From JBEKHT01 sp050012135 (GTDB taxonomy: Bacteria; Chloroflexota; Anaerolineae; Anaerolineales; RBG-16-64-43), in NCBI GenBank assembly GCA_050012135.1, contig JBEKHT010000026.1, forward strand, positions 1-33,943: 33,943 nucleotides of DNA, in the 5' to 3' direction. The position numbers were made by a program, and so were the translations under genes. The number at the start of each line of letters is the position of its first letter. The first letter of the stretch is position 1. The notes beneath the pieces are model-generated. The model was not told the DNA's origin. It ran no database searches and worked only from the letters and a program-made list of their open reading frames with translations. Positions 24,182 to 31,442 of the stretch are shown piece after piece.

Positions 24182-24963
24182 TACTTGCGGGCCTTGGCTG
24201 GCGTCGGCGCAAGGCCGATGACGCGCCGCCAGTCGACTTTTCCCATGGCCGCGAATTGGGCGATGCCCAAGAGGTTGGAGGTGAAGTAATAGATGGACAG
24301 ACCGGAGGCGAAGGTGAGCGAGAAGTAGCCAAGCAGAAGGGGCATGTATATGTTCATCATGCCGGTCATCGCCGCCGCCTGGTCCCCGGTGGAAGGGGGC
24401 GTCATCATCCGCTGAGAGATATAGGTGCTGATGACAACCAGGATCGCCAGGATGGGGATTCCCAATTGGGGCAGGAAGGGAAGAAAGAGCCGCTCGGGCT
24501 GGGCCAGATTCATCCATAGAAAGTGGCTGTTGATCGGGATCAGCGCGTCCGCCTGCGGAAAGAAGGAATAGACATGGCTTGAAAAGTCCAGGAGCTGGAG
24601 CGGCGTCTGGGCCAGTTCGCGCAGGATGGCCTGGTAGAGACCGATCAGGATCGGGAATTGAACCAGGGTGGGCAAACAGCCTCCAATCGGATTGACCCCC
24701 GCCTTTTGATAGAGCTTCATCTGCTCCTGGGCGAGTTTTTCGCGGTCCTTGGCGTACTTCTTTTGCATTTCCTGCCAATCCTTTGATTGCTGCAAGGTTT
24801 GCAACGCCTTCATCCCCTTTTGCTGTTGATAGGTCAAGGGGTAGGTGATCAGGCGAATCAGAAGGGTAAAGACAAAGATGGAAATCGCGAAATTCTGCCC
24901 CAAGAGGCTATATAGGAAAAGGAGAGCGTTCATCATGGGGTTGAGGATGATAGCGTCCCACAT
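24181..24963 (-). CDS. yidC: Membrane protein insertase YidC/Oxa1
   Basis: 260 aa, the short Gram-positive-like form without the large periplasmic domain. It inserts and folds membrane proteins, alone or with Sec. ATG 24963 follows AGAGGAA and precedes the N-terminal helix (NPMMNALLFLYSLLG). The hydrophilic-groove arginine is Arg37 in FTLLIRLITYPL, followed by the coiled cytoplasmic loop (QQQKGMKALQTLQQ to KLYQKAGVNPIGGCLPTLVQ). Later helices include FPILIGLYQAIL, LFLPFLPQLGIPILAILVV and LLGYFSLTFASGLSIYYF. Between yidD and yidC there is an unrelated lipoprotein gene, which is unusual. Confidence 0.95.
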   Translation of the reverse strand: MWDAIILNPMMNALLFLYSLLGQNFAISIFVFTLLIRLITYPLTYQQQKGMKALQTLQQSKDWQEMQKKYAKDREKLAQEQMKLYQKAGVNPIGGCLPTLVQFPILIGLYQAILRELAQTPLQLLDFSSHVYSFFPQADALIPINSHFLWMNLAQPERLFLPFLPQLGIPILAILVVISTYISQRMMTPPSTGDQAAAMTGMMNIYMPLLLGYFSLTFASGLSIYYFTSNLLGIAQFAAMGKVDWRRVIGLAPTPAKARK

Positions 24964-24982
24964 GTCAGAGGTTCCTCTTCTT

Positions 24983-26062
24983 CTACTTGGCGGGTAGGAA
25001 AGACCACAGCTGGGAGCCGTTCTTGGCCGAGAAAGCGTACAGAGGAGTCTGTCCTCCATACGAGGTGACGAGTACCATATCCCCTACCAGCAGGGTGTGA
25101 CCGTAAAGGTTCCCTCCGGCGGTTTGCTGCCAGAGGATCGACCCGTCCTTCTCTGAAACCGCATATACGGTCCCCGCCTTCGTGCCGATGTAGAGCACGC
25201 CCTGGCCTACCGCGGGAGTCCCGTGAATGGCTCCATCCGGTTGGATTTCCCACAACTCGTGCCCATCCGAGACTGCGACCGCATGCAGGGTGCCCCCCAG
25301 GTCTCCAAAGAAAGCTGTGCCGTTGTCGACCGCGGGCGGACCCCAGACCCATCCCCCCGCCTTCGCGGTCCAAAGAACCTGCCCGGTTCCCTTGTCCAGG
25401 GCCACCAGCCGGTCGTCCATGGTGCCCACCATCAGGGTGTTTCCCGCGAGCGTGGCTCCACCGGCCAACGCGGTTCCCAGATCCTTGGACCAGATCAGCT
25501 TGCCACTCGCGGCCGAGAGGGCATACACGTGATGGTCCAGCGAGGTGACAAAAATTGCGCTGCCATCACTCACGGGTTGCGCCCAGACCCCGTGCTGCGC
25601 GCTGAATTTCCACAGGAGGGTGCCGTCCTGAGGGTTGAGGTCAAAGACATTGCCGTCCGCGGTAGGTGCGAAGATCCCTTCCGCCGTGTCCAGCACGGGA
25701 GACACATACAGGTCGCTGGCGAGCGAGGACTGCCAGATGGGCTTTCCCGACGAAGCGTCCAGTTCGTACAGGATCTTGTTGTATCCTCCCACCAGGATTT
25801 GACCATTTGCGGTAGGCACCGGATCCGCGTAAAAGGTCACGCCCGTCTGGGCCTTGGGCGGGAACCGCCACAGCTCCTTGCCGGATTTCAGGTCGACGGC
25901 AAAAACATTCTGGGCGAAAGACAGGTAGGCGGTCGTGTCGGAAGCCGCCAGTCCCGGCCAGGAAGTGTTGCCCGTCACGCCCGAACAGGCGGAGACCAGC
26001 AGGGCGCCAAGAGCCAGCACCCCCAGCAGGGAAAATCGTCTCCTCAAACGATAGTTCTTCAT
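24983..26062 (-). CDS. PQQ-type beta-propeller lipoprotein (BamB-like)
   Basis: 359 aa from ATG 26062 (in-frame alternatives upstream would leave the signal peptide internal). The N-terminus MKNYRLRRRFSLLGVLALG with lipobox VSAC predicts a lipoprotein. After it come about seven repeats of the form V-x-A-L/V-D-x-x-x-G-x-x-L-W, such as FAVDLKSGKELWRF, YELDASSGKPIWQ, VALDKGTGQVLWTA and YAVSEKDGSILWQQ, the WD-like blades of PQQ-propellers. No dehydrogenase active site is seen. E. coli BamB has the same fold and helps outer-membrane protein assembly. It lies inside the rpmH-jag operon, 19 bp before yidC, so a role as an extracytoplasmic partner of YidC/Sec is a reasonable inference. Confidence 0.85.
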   Translation of the reverse strand: MKNYRLRRRFSLLGVLALGALLVSACSGVTGNTSWPGLAASDTTAYLSFAQNVFAVDLKSGKELWRFPPKAQTGVTFYADPVPTANGQILVGGYNKILYELDASSGKPIWQSSLASDLYVSPVLDTAEGIFAPTADGNVFDLNPQDGTLLWKFSAQHGVWAQPVSDGSAIFVTSLDHHVYALSAASGKLIWSKDLGTALAGGATLAGNTLMVGTMDDRLVALDKGTGQVLWTAKAGGWVWGPPAVDNGTAFFGDLGGTLHAVAVSDGHELWEIQPDGAIHGTPAVGQGVLYIGTKAGTVYAVSEKDGSILWQQTAGGNLYGHTLLVGDMVLVTSYGGQTPLYAFSAKNGSQLWSFLPAK

Positions 26063-26180
26063 GGAACCGTGCCCGCGCACAGAGAGGATGTCAGCAGGAT
26101 TGAGTTGCGCCAAAGAAATTCACTCCACAGGCTCCGGGCCGGGCCGCACGGGAAACACGAAGCCCCCAGAGCGCGTAGGA

Positions 26181-26465
26181 TCACGGCACGGGGTCGTAGC
26201 CCCCCGGGTTGAACGGCTGGCAGCGCAGGATGCGCCAGAGGGCCATCCCCCCGCCACGGATCAGGCCGTACTTGGCGATGGCTTGATACCCATAGTGGGA
26301 GCAGGTTGGATAGAAACGACAGGTGTTGACCGGCAGGAGCCGGGAGAAAGTCAGCTGGTAGCCCCGAATGACGGCCAAAGCAATCAAGCGGGGGCCATTG
26401 CGCCATTCCCGGGCGATTGAGCCAAGAGGCGGATCGTGATCCCAGCCCGCGTTTGCCTTATCCAT
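26181..26465 (-). CDS. yidD: Membrane protein insertion efficiency factor YidD
   Basis: 94 aa. The family block LLPVNTCRFYPTCSHYGYQAI, with its cysteine-containing core, and the C-terminal LRCQPFNPGGYDPVP are intact. YidD is a small membrane-associated protein linked to YidC-dependent insertion. Its first bases overlap rnpA by 8. The 118-bp gap to the next gene suggests that the lipoprotein was inserted after yidD. The N-terminal 20 residues before the family core are not conserved, and a later start is possible. Confidence 0.93.
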   Translation of the reverse strand: MDKANAGWDHDPPLGSIAREWRNGPRLIALAVIRGYQLTFSRLLPVNTCRFYPTCSHYGYQAIAKYGLIRGGGMALWRILRCQPFNPGGYDPVP

Positions 26466-26805
26466 GATCTCCTTGCACCAACCCGGCTCGATGGAGCAGA
26501 GCCCGGACGGCCGAGTTCACCTCGGTCAGGGAGGCCTCGACAATCTGCGCCCGGGCTACCAAGAGCAGGTCCCACCCTTGAGTTACCTCGACCAGGAGCG
26601 GGCGCATGGCCTCCCGCAAAAGGCGGCGTGCGCGGTTTCGCTGCACTGCCCCACCGACCGAGCGACTGGCCGCCACACCGATCCGCAGGTCGCCGGTCTG
26701 GCTGGCGGCAACCACAAGAACAAGCAGCGGGTGGGCATAGGACTTGCCTGTGCGCCTCACCCGCCGGAGGTCCGTGGTTCTCCGAAGGCGAAACCTTCGC
26801 TGCAT
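26458..26805 (-). CDS. rnpA: Ribonuclease P protein component
   Basis: 115 aa, normal length. It binds RNase P RNA for tRNA 5' maturation. The RNA-binding RNR motif is VGGAVQRNRARRLLREAMR, and the N-terminal RRFRLRRTTDLRRVRRTGK is typical. The ATG is preceded by GGGAG, which lies next to a possible 7-bp hairpin (GGCGGGG with CCCCGCC) that could hold the ribosome-binding site. It follows rpmH by 148 bp and overlaps yidD by 8 bases. The RNA component of RNase P was not found in the window. Confidence 0.93.
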   Translation of the reverse strand: MQRRFRLRRTTDLRRVRRTGKSYAHPLLVLVVAASQTGDLRIGVAASRSVGGAVQRNRARRLLREAMRPLLVEVTQGWDLLLVARAQIVEASLTEVNSAVRALLHRAGLVQGDHG

Positions 26806-26953
26806 TGGCTCCCGGCGGGGAGGCCTTTTTCGCCTGGTGGACGAGCCCCGCCGGATCCCTATCCGCTGGGCCGCTCGCGCTCACGGCTTGCACAGGTGCG
26901 CCTGCGCTCCTTGCCTCTGCCAAGCCCGATTGAGAGTCTCTTCCTCTCCCTGG

Positions 26954-27127
26954 CTAAACCTTCCAGTTGACCTTCTTCACATGCCTGCGCCGAACCGCCA
27001 ACTGGTGGCGGCCCTTGGCTCGGCGCGCGGCCAGGACTTGCCTGCCTCCTCGGGAGGCCATTCGGGCTCGAAAGCCATGCACTCGGGCGCGGTGCCGTAC
27101 CTTTGGCTGATATGTCCTCTTGGGCAT
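26954..27127 (-). CDS. rpmH: 50S ribosomal protein L34
   Basis: 57 aa, read directly from the minus strand. It starts MPKRTYQPKVRHRARVHGFR, with the expected RMASRGGRQVLAARRAKGR centre, and ends HVKKVNWKV; normal L34 is 44-52 aa. It leads the operon rpmH-rnpA-yidD-lipoprotein-yidC-jag. In most bacteria dnaA lies just upstream in the opposite direction; here it does not. Confidence 0.97.
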   Translation of the reverse strand: MPKRTYQPKVRHRARVHGFRARMASRGGRQVLAARRAKGRHQLAVRRRHVKKVNWKV

Positions 27128-27173
27128 TTAGGCGAACCTTGATGGAATGGATTGCGCGCAAAAACCGAAGGCC

Positions 27174-27203
27174 ATTATACCAAGGCGCGTTTTGGGGGGT
27201 CAG
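27174..27203 (-). promoter_or_regulatory. Promoter of the rpmH operon
   Basis: On the minus strand an extended -10, TGG-TATAAT (hexamer at 27174-27179), with a weak CTGACC (27198-27203) 18 bp upstream as -35. The predicted start near 27167 leaves about 40 nt of leader. Confidence 0.6.
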
Positions 27204-27509
27204 GCCGACCTGTTCCTCTACCAAAAACGGGACCCGGGGGCGAATTCACTCCGCGATCGGGTTGCCCAAGGGGCCGGGTTCCTTCCATGGGGAATGGGCG
27301 CCAGGGATCCATGGTCGCCCGTGACCCGGTGACCAGGGATGAACGCCGGAAGTACCGGCCGGGAGCGGCCAAGCGATGGCGGGGATCCACCCGAAAGCCG
27401 AGGGTCGCATGGATGGATGAGAAGGAACGCATGCGGGGGACAGCGGGTGCCCTCGGACAGAGAGCCATTCGGAGCGCACAACCGGCCGTGCGAGGGTCCG
27501 AGCTGGCAG

Positions 27510-27555
27510 CCTGAGCCAGCGGGCTCAGGGGCCGACCTGCGCGCAGGTCGGTTTT
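27510..27555 (+). terminator. Two tandem perfect hairpins followed by TTTT, orphan terminator
   Basis: The first stem is 27510-27517 with 27522-27529 (8 bp, AGCG loop). The second is 27532-27539 with 27544-27551 (8 bp, CGCG loop), followed at once by TTTT (27552-27555). The arrangement is that of a plus-strand intrinsic terminator, yet no plus-strand gene lies upstream. It may end a small untranslated RNA. Confidence 0.6.
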
Positions 27556-27812
27556 CGACCGCTGTTGACAGGATTGCTCAGAGGCCGGTGCCTGGACCTG
27601 TATTGAGAGTGGCCTTCTCGGGCAGGAGCAGAGCGTATCGGAGTGGAACTGCCCCCCGCCATTTGCCCGAACGGGTCTGTGGGCCCCACCGGATCCCGGC
27701 CTCCGGGCTTGGCTCGCTCAGGAGTGGATCAGGGGCACCATCCTGCCTCCCTTTGTCCCCGCCTGGTCGTCCGGAGCCTCCCGATGAGGCCTGTGGTTCT
27801 CCCCTCTGAAGG

Positions 27813-27830
27813 TATTGATACCAATCAATA
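27813..27830. promoter_or_regulatory. Inverted repeat TATTGA-N6-TCAATA, candidate ArsR operator 2
   Basis: A perfect 18-bp palindrome with half-sites TATTGA and TCAATA, 38 bases downstream of the arsR stop. The same half-site spacing occurs in the arsR promoter (TATTGA-N6-TCGATA). The shared 10-mer TCAATATGTC is present at both sites (27825-27834 and 28197-28206). On the minus strand the surroundings resemble a degraded promoter (CAGACA, 16 bp, TACCTT). What it would control is not visible. Confidence 0.55.
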
Positions 27831-27868
27831 TGTCTGGCCGAAAGAGGGAAGTCGTAACTCTCCGGCCA

Positions 27869-28174
27869 TCACGGGCTGGCAGGCTCTTCCTCGAGGAGAT
27901 CAGGGGCGAAGGTCAGCATCAGCGATCCGCAGCACAAGGTGACCCTTTCTTGGTTCAAGACATAGTATCGGAATCGCCCCTCCCTGCGGACTAGGACCAA
28001 CCCAGACTCCTCAAGCACCCGGAGGTGGTGGCTCACGGTCGGCTGATTGACTCGGCCCCCCAGCCTGCCAACCAGGTCCCCTACGCTCAGCCAGCCGGAA
28101 CGGAGCTGGCGCATTATCTCGAGGCGCGTCCCGTCAGCCAAAGCTCGAGCAAACCCCAACTGTTCCGGGTCCAT
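27869..28174 (-). CDS. ArsR-family winged-helix transcriptional regulator
   Basis: 101 aa from ATG 28174. LGFARALADGTRLEIMRQL is the ArsR-type first helix-turn region; the recognition helix is NQPTVSHHLRVLEESGLV, followed by the wing RREGRFRYYVLN. The usual arsenic/metal motif ELCVCDL is absent (LSVGDLVGRL instead). A Cys-Cys pair lies near the C-terminus (VTLCCGSLM) and could be a metal or redox sensor site; that is inference. Its promoter has an operator-like repeat between -35 and -10, suggesting autorepression, and the mRNA is probably leaderless. No metal-resistance gene is adjacent. Confidence 0.9.
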   Translation of the reverse strand: MDPEQLGFARALADGTRLEIMRQLRSGWLSVGDLVGRLGGRVNQPTVSHHLRVLEESGLVLVRREGRFRYYVLNQERVTLCCGSLMLTFAPDLLEEEPASP

Positions 28175-28180
28175 GAATTT

Positions 28181-28208
28181 ATTATATCGACGCACTTCAA
28201 TATGTCAA
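28181..28208 (-). promoter_or_regulatory. arsR promoter with internal operator; leaderless start
   Basis: On the minus strand a consensus TTGACA (28203-28208), 16 bp, then a perfect TATAAT (28181-28186). The ATG (A at 28174) lies 6 bases beyond the -10, so the message has no leader. The imperfect palindrome TATTGA-N6-TCGATA (28185-28202) fills the spacer, so a bound repressor would exclude RNA polymerase. Confidence 0.75.
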
Positions 28209-28429
28209 GTCGGCCTAACGGTCGAGCAAGCCCAATTGGTTGCATCCACCCGGCCGAAGCAAGGGGTCGTCTGGATGCCGGTCCATTGGCGAGCCCTCTG
28301 TTTGCGACCCGGCTTGGGCAGGATGCCTTCGCGACCCGGGGTAGCCTGCCAGCTTGCCGGCAGGCCGCAGGTTCGGGATTTCAAGGCCGCAAAACCGAGC
28401 CGGAGGAGTTCCCCGGTTGCGTCCGGGTC

Positions 28430-28555
28430 TCAGGAAGTCACGCCGAGCGATTGAATGAGGCTGTCCAGGCGGTCGAGGGAAGGCTTGAACGGATCCGATC
28501 CCGGCCCGTCCAGTTGTGTGACCACAGCGCCGATGTACCCGGCAAGGTTGTTCAT
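28430..28555 (-). CDS. Doubtful small ORF, 41 aa
   Basis: Begins MNNLAGYIGAVVTQLDG, continues with PGSDPFKPSLDRLDSLIQSL and ends GVTS. The composition looks protein-like, and the frame remains open upstream for about 60 codons with HKAQRDQRM just before the ATG, but without any start or Shine-Dalgarno. It could be a relic of a longer gene or chance. I do not recognise it. Confidence 0.2.
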   Translation of the reverse strand: MNNLAGYIGAVVTQLDGPGSDPFKPSLDRLDSLIQSLGVTS

Positions 28556-28742
28556 CCGTTGGTCCCGTTGAGCTTTGTGGGATTGAATTGCGGCGCGCTC
28601 GCCTCTCCCCCGCGCCGGGTCGCGGAAATTCGGCGAGACCTTGAGAGGCTGGCCGCGGGAGGAAAAAACCCGCTCGAGGAGGCAATAAGAACCCGACCGA
28701 GTCCAAGCTCCCCCCTCGCGAAGGCGGGGCGGAGCGCTTTGG

Positions 28743-28769
28743 TTGACGCGGCCTCCTTCGGGGTATTAG
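28743..28769 (+). promoter_or_regulatory. Candidate sdh promoter
   Basis: TTGACG (28743-28748), 15 bp, TATTAG (28764-28769). The predicted start near 28776 gives a 30-nt leader with GAGG before the sdhC ATG. The spacer is shorter than ideal. Confidence 0.4.
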
Positions 28770-28807
28770 AATGCCGCCATCTTGTTTCTTCCTGGGAGAG
28801 GAGGGCC

Positions 28808-29221
28808 ATGAGTCCCTTGCGCTCCGTGCTTGTCGGCAGTGCTCAATATCGCGGACGAGAAGGCCAGATCGCCTTCCTCTTGCACCGACTGAGCGGATTG
28901 GGCACGTTGCTCTTCCTTGGGCTGCACATCCTCGACACTTCATTCGTGTTCCTGGCCCCGGCCCAGTACACCGAGATCATCAACCTCTACCGCGCGCCGA
29001 TAGTCATGCTGGGCGAAATCGTGCTCGTGGCCGCCGTGATCTATCATGGGGTGAATGGTCTGCGGATCGCGATCTTCGATCTCTTTCCGCAGTTTTGGGA
29101 ACCCAACTACGAAAAGCCAGCCGTGTACGGGGCCATGGTGGCCGCCTTCGTGCTGTGGCTGCCCGCGGCGGTGATCATGGGGCGCAATCTCGTCGGATTT
29201 GCTTGGCTGGGATGGAAGTAG
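28808..29221 (+). CDS. sdhC: Succinate dehydrogenase cytochrome b subunit
   Basis: 137 aa with three transmembrane helices. HRLSGLGTLLFLGLHILDTSF contains the quinone-site Arg-Leu-Ser and a probable haem-ligand His, as in SdhC; helices two (IVMLGEIVLVAAVIYHGVNGLRI) and three (YGAMVAAFVLWLPAAVIMG) follow. It anchors SdhAB to the membrane and passes electrons to quinone. ATG 28808 comes 4 bases after GAGGG. It leads sdhCDAB with small gaps (10, 22 and 11 bp). Confidence 0.9.
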   Translation: MSPLRSVLVGSAQYRGREGQIAFLLHRLSGLGTLLFLGLHILDTSFVFLAPAQYTEIINLYRAPIVMLGEIVLVAAVIYHGVNGLRIAIFDLFPQFWEPNYEKPAVYGAMVAAFVLWLPAAVIMGRNLVGFAWLGWK

Positions 29222-29231
29222 GAATCGGGCG

Positions 29232-29615
29232 ATGACGACCACAGCCGCCGCGACTCCTCGGAACCGCGAACGCCCGCACCGCCTGGATGGCTGGATCTGG
29301 CTGGCGATGCGATACAGCGGCATCCTGCTCATCCCTCTGGCCTGGATTCACGTCGCCATCCAGGATGTTCTGGTCGGAGTGAATCGCATCAACCTGGACT
29401 ACGTGGCGCAGCGCTGGGCCCTCGTGGGCTGGCGAGCCTATGATGTCGCCCTCTTGGCTTTTGCCTTCGCTCACGGGATGAACGGTCTGCGTCAGGTGTT
29501 GGAGGACTACCTCACCAGCGACAACGCTCGCCGCTGGATGCGTTGGACGATCTTTTCGCTGTGGCTGCTCATCGCGGCCGTCGGGGTGGTGGCTGTCGTC
29601 GGGGGCGTGCGCTAG
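29232..29615 (+). CDS. sdhD: Succinate dehydrogenase membrane anchor subunit
   Basis: 127 aa with three hydrophobic helices (residues about 28-50, 68-90 and 104-125). RYSGILLIPLAWIHVAIQDV has the expected His for haem b, and FAFAHGMNGLRQVLEDYL is the second conserved block with the HGxxGLRQ signature. ATG 29232 is preceded by a weak TAGGA. The gene is separated by only 10 bases from sdhC. Confidence 0.88.
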   Translation: MTTTAAATPRNRERPHRLDGWIWLAMRYSGILLIPLAWIHVAIQDVLVGVNRINLDYVAQRWALVGWRAYDVALLAFAFAHGMNGLRQVLEDYLTSDNARRWMRWTIFSLWLLIAAVGVVAVVGGVR

Positions 29616-29637
29616 GCGCGGGAAAGGTGCCTCGAAG

Positions 29638-31431
29638 ATGACCCAGCATCATGAGTTTGATGCCGTGATTGTCGGCGCCGGCGGCGCGGGGCTGCAGGCG
29701 GCCCTGACCGCCTCCGGTCTCATCCAGGTCGCCGTTCTCACCAAGATGTATCCCACCCGTTCCCACACCGGTGCGGCCCAGGGAGGGATTGCCGCCCCGC
29801 TGGGAAACATGGAGGAGGACCGCTGGGAGTGGTACATGTATGACACGGTCAAGGGCGGCGACTATCTGGTCGACCAGGATGCGGCCGAGATTCTGGCCCG
29901 GGAGTCCGTCCAGGCCGTATACGACCTGGAGCACATGGGATTGCCCTTCGATCGAACGCCCGAAGGCAGGATTGAGCAGCGCCGCTTTGGCGGGCACACC
30001 CGGGATTTTGGGGCGGCCCCGGTCATGCGCTCCTGCAAGAGCGCCGACCACACCGGGCACATGATTCTCCAGACCCTTTATCAGAATTGCATTCGCCAGA
30101 ATGTGCGTTTCTTTGACGAGTTTTTCGTCGTGGACATCCTGATCCATGACCAGGTGGCGCGCGGCGTGGTGGCGATTGAAATTGCCACGGGCGAGATGCA
30201 CATCTTCCACAGCAAGGCCGTGCTGGTCGCCAGCGGGGGTTTCGGGCGCATGTTTGCCGTCACCTCGAATGCCCTTGCGCTCACCGGCGAGCCGGTGGCC
30301 AGCCTTTACCGCAGAGGATTACCCCTCGAGGACATGGAATTCTTCCAGTTCCATCCTACCGGGATCTACAAGATGGGCATCCTCCTGTCGGAGGCAGCCC
30401 GCGGGGAAGGAGGGGTTCTCCTCAATGACCGCGGGGAACGCTTCCTGGAACGCTATGTGCCGACCCTCAAGGACCTTGCGCCTCGCGACCTGCTCTCGCG
30501 TTTCATCTACCAGGAGATCCAGGAAGGGCGCGGCATTGGCGGAAAGGATTACGTCTACCTGGACATCCGCCCGGAGACGATCAATCACTACCAGAGCGCG
30601 CCCGGAGGGAGGACCGTAACCGCTGAGGAGCTCGAGCAAAAGCTGCCCGACATTATTGAGATGATGCGCGTATACCAAGGCCTCGAGCCGATGAAGGAGC
30701 CGGTTCCGGTCCACCCAACCGCTCACTATGCCATGGGAGGGATTCCCACCGATGTCCATGGGACCGTCCGGATTGGACCCAACCGTCTGGCCCTAGGCCT
30801 CTACGCGGCCGGAGAGTGCGCTTGCGTTTCGGTCCACGGAGCCAATCGGCTGGGCACGAATTCCTTGATGGACCTGATCGTGTTCGGGCGGCGGGCCGGA
30901 TCGGCCATGGCGGAATTCTGCAAGCGGGCGGACTTCCCGGCTCTGCCCCCGCAGCCCGAGGCGGAAGTGGTCGCTGAGCTGGAGCGAATTCGGGGTGGCC
31001 GGGGGAAGGAGCGGGCCGGGCCGATTCGCGCGGAACTGCAGCGGACGATGACGGACCGGGTCGGCGTTCAGCGCCAGGAGGAGGGCCTGAGGGAGGCCCG
31101 GGACAAACTCCGCGAGCTCAGGGAGCGCTATCAGTCGGTGAGCATCCAGGATCGGGGGGTACGATTCAACACCGACCTGCTGGAGACCTTCGAGCTGGGT
31201 GGTCTCCTCGACCTTGCGCAGGTGACCGCGGCCTCAGCCCTGGCGCGTCGGGAGAGTCGGGGCGCCCACTTCCGCGGCGATTTTCCCGGAAGGGATGACC
31301 AAAACTGGCTGAAGCACACCTTGGCCTATCGCACGGATGGTGTCGGCGCCGCGCCCACGCGCGGCGAAGTGCGCTTTGAGTGGCGCCCGGTGGTCATTAA
31401 CCGATTTGAGCCCAAGGCACGCAAGTACTAG
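29638..31431 (+). CDS. sdhA: Succinate dehydrogenase flavoprotein subunit
   Basis: 597 aa, full length. It oxidises succinate to fumarate. The Rossmann glycines are in IVGAGGAGLQAAL; the histidine for covalent FAD is His43 in RSHTGAAQGG; FFQFHPTGIYK and the catalytic arginine in LAPRDLLSR follow; HYAMGGIPTDVHG and GANRLGTNSLMDLIVFGRRAG close the FAD and capping domains. A mildly basic C-terminal helical domain follows. The start is ATG 29638, after AAAGG. Fumarate reductase activity cannot be ruled out by sequence, but a single sdhCDAB with Icd nearby fits an oxidative TCA cycle. Confidence 0.97.
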   Translation: MTQHHEFDAVIVGAGGAGLQAALTASGLIQVAVLTKMYPTRSHTGAAQGGIAAPLGNMEEDRWEWYMYDTVKGGDYLVDQDAAEILARESVQAVYDLEHMGLPFDRTPEGRIEQRRFGGHTRDFGAAPVMRSCKSADHTGHMILQTLYQNCIRQNVRFFDEFFVVDILIHDQVARGVVAIEIATGEMHIFHSKAVLVASGGFGRMFAVTSNALALTGEPVASLYRRGLPLEDMEFFQFHPTGIYKMGILLSEAARGEGGVLLNDRGERFLERYVPTLKDLAPRDLLSRFIYQEIQEGRGIGGKDYVYLDIRPETINHYQSAPGGRTVTAEELEQKLPDIIEMMRVYQGLEPMKEPVPVHPTAHYAMGGIPTDVHGTVRIGPNRLALGLYAAGECACVSVHGANRLGTNSLMDLIVFGRRAGSAMAEFCKRADFPALPPQPEAEVVAELERIRGGRGKERAGPIRAELQRTMTDRVGVQRQEEGLREARDKLRELRERYQSVSIQDRGVRFNTDLLETFELGGLLDLAQVTAASALARRESRGAHFRGDFPGRDDQNWLKHTLAYRTDGVGAAPTRGEVRFEWRPVVINRFEPKARKY

Positions 31432-31442
31432 GTGGAGGCGGA

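Larger units (their letters stand above)
27204..27868. other. Gene-free gap upstream of rpmH (no dnaA/oriC recognised)
   Basis: About 665 bp, GC-rich, between the rpmH promoter and the arsR-type gene. Open frames here have no protein-like composition. It holds tandem hairpins with a T-tract (27510-27555) and a near-consensus ArsR-type inverted repeat (27813-27830). I saw no DnaA boxes and no match to RNase P RNA, tmRNA or SRP RNA landmarks. Confidence 0.5.
28209..28807. other. Gap between arsR and sdhC
   Basis: About 600 bp, GC-rich. It contains short inverted repeats such as 28344-28350 with 28359-28365, a doubtful 41-codon frame on the minus strand (28430-28555) and, at the right end, the sdh promoter. 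A 398-codon plus-strand frame runs through it into sdhC, but its upstream part is not protein-like. Confidence 0.45.

Noticed and set aside
24182..24778. Upstream extension of the jag frame
   Set aside because: It is out of frame with, and entirely inside, yidC; the family start fits ATG 24181 at the TAATG junction.
27204..27555. RNase P RNA, tmRNA or SRP RNA ending at the tandem hairpins
   Set aside because: The size would fit, but the invariant blocks I know for these RNAs were not found.
27339..27809. 156-codon open frame in the gap upstream of rpmH
   Set aside because: The composition is Pro/Arg/Gly/Ser-rich without secondary-structure pattern, it runs through two perfect hairpins, and no ribosome site was seen.
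27204..27868. oriC beside rpmH
   Set aside because: No TTATCCACA-like boxes and no AT-rich stretch were seen in this gap.
28025..28807. Upstream part of the 398-codon frame that ends as sdhC
   Set aside because: Only the part from ATG 28808 matches SdhC; the rest crosses arsR and the sdh promoter and is not protein-like.
29569..30210. 213-codon minus-strand frame over sdhA
   Set aside because: It is a shadow of the strongly conserved flavoprotein gene.
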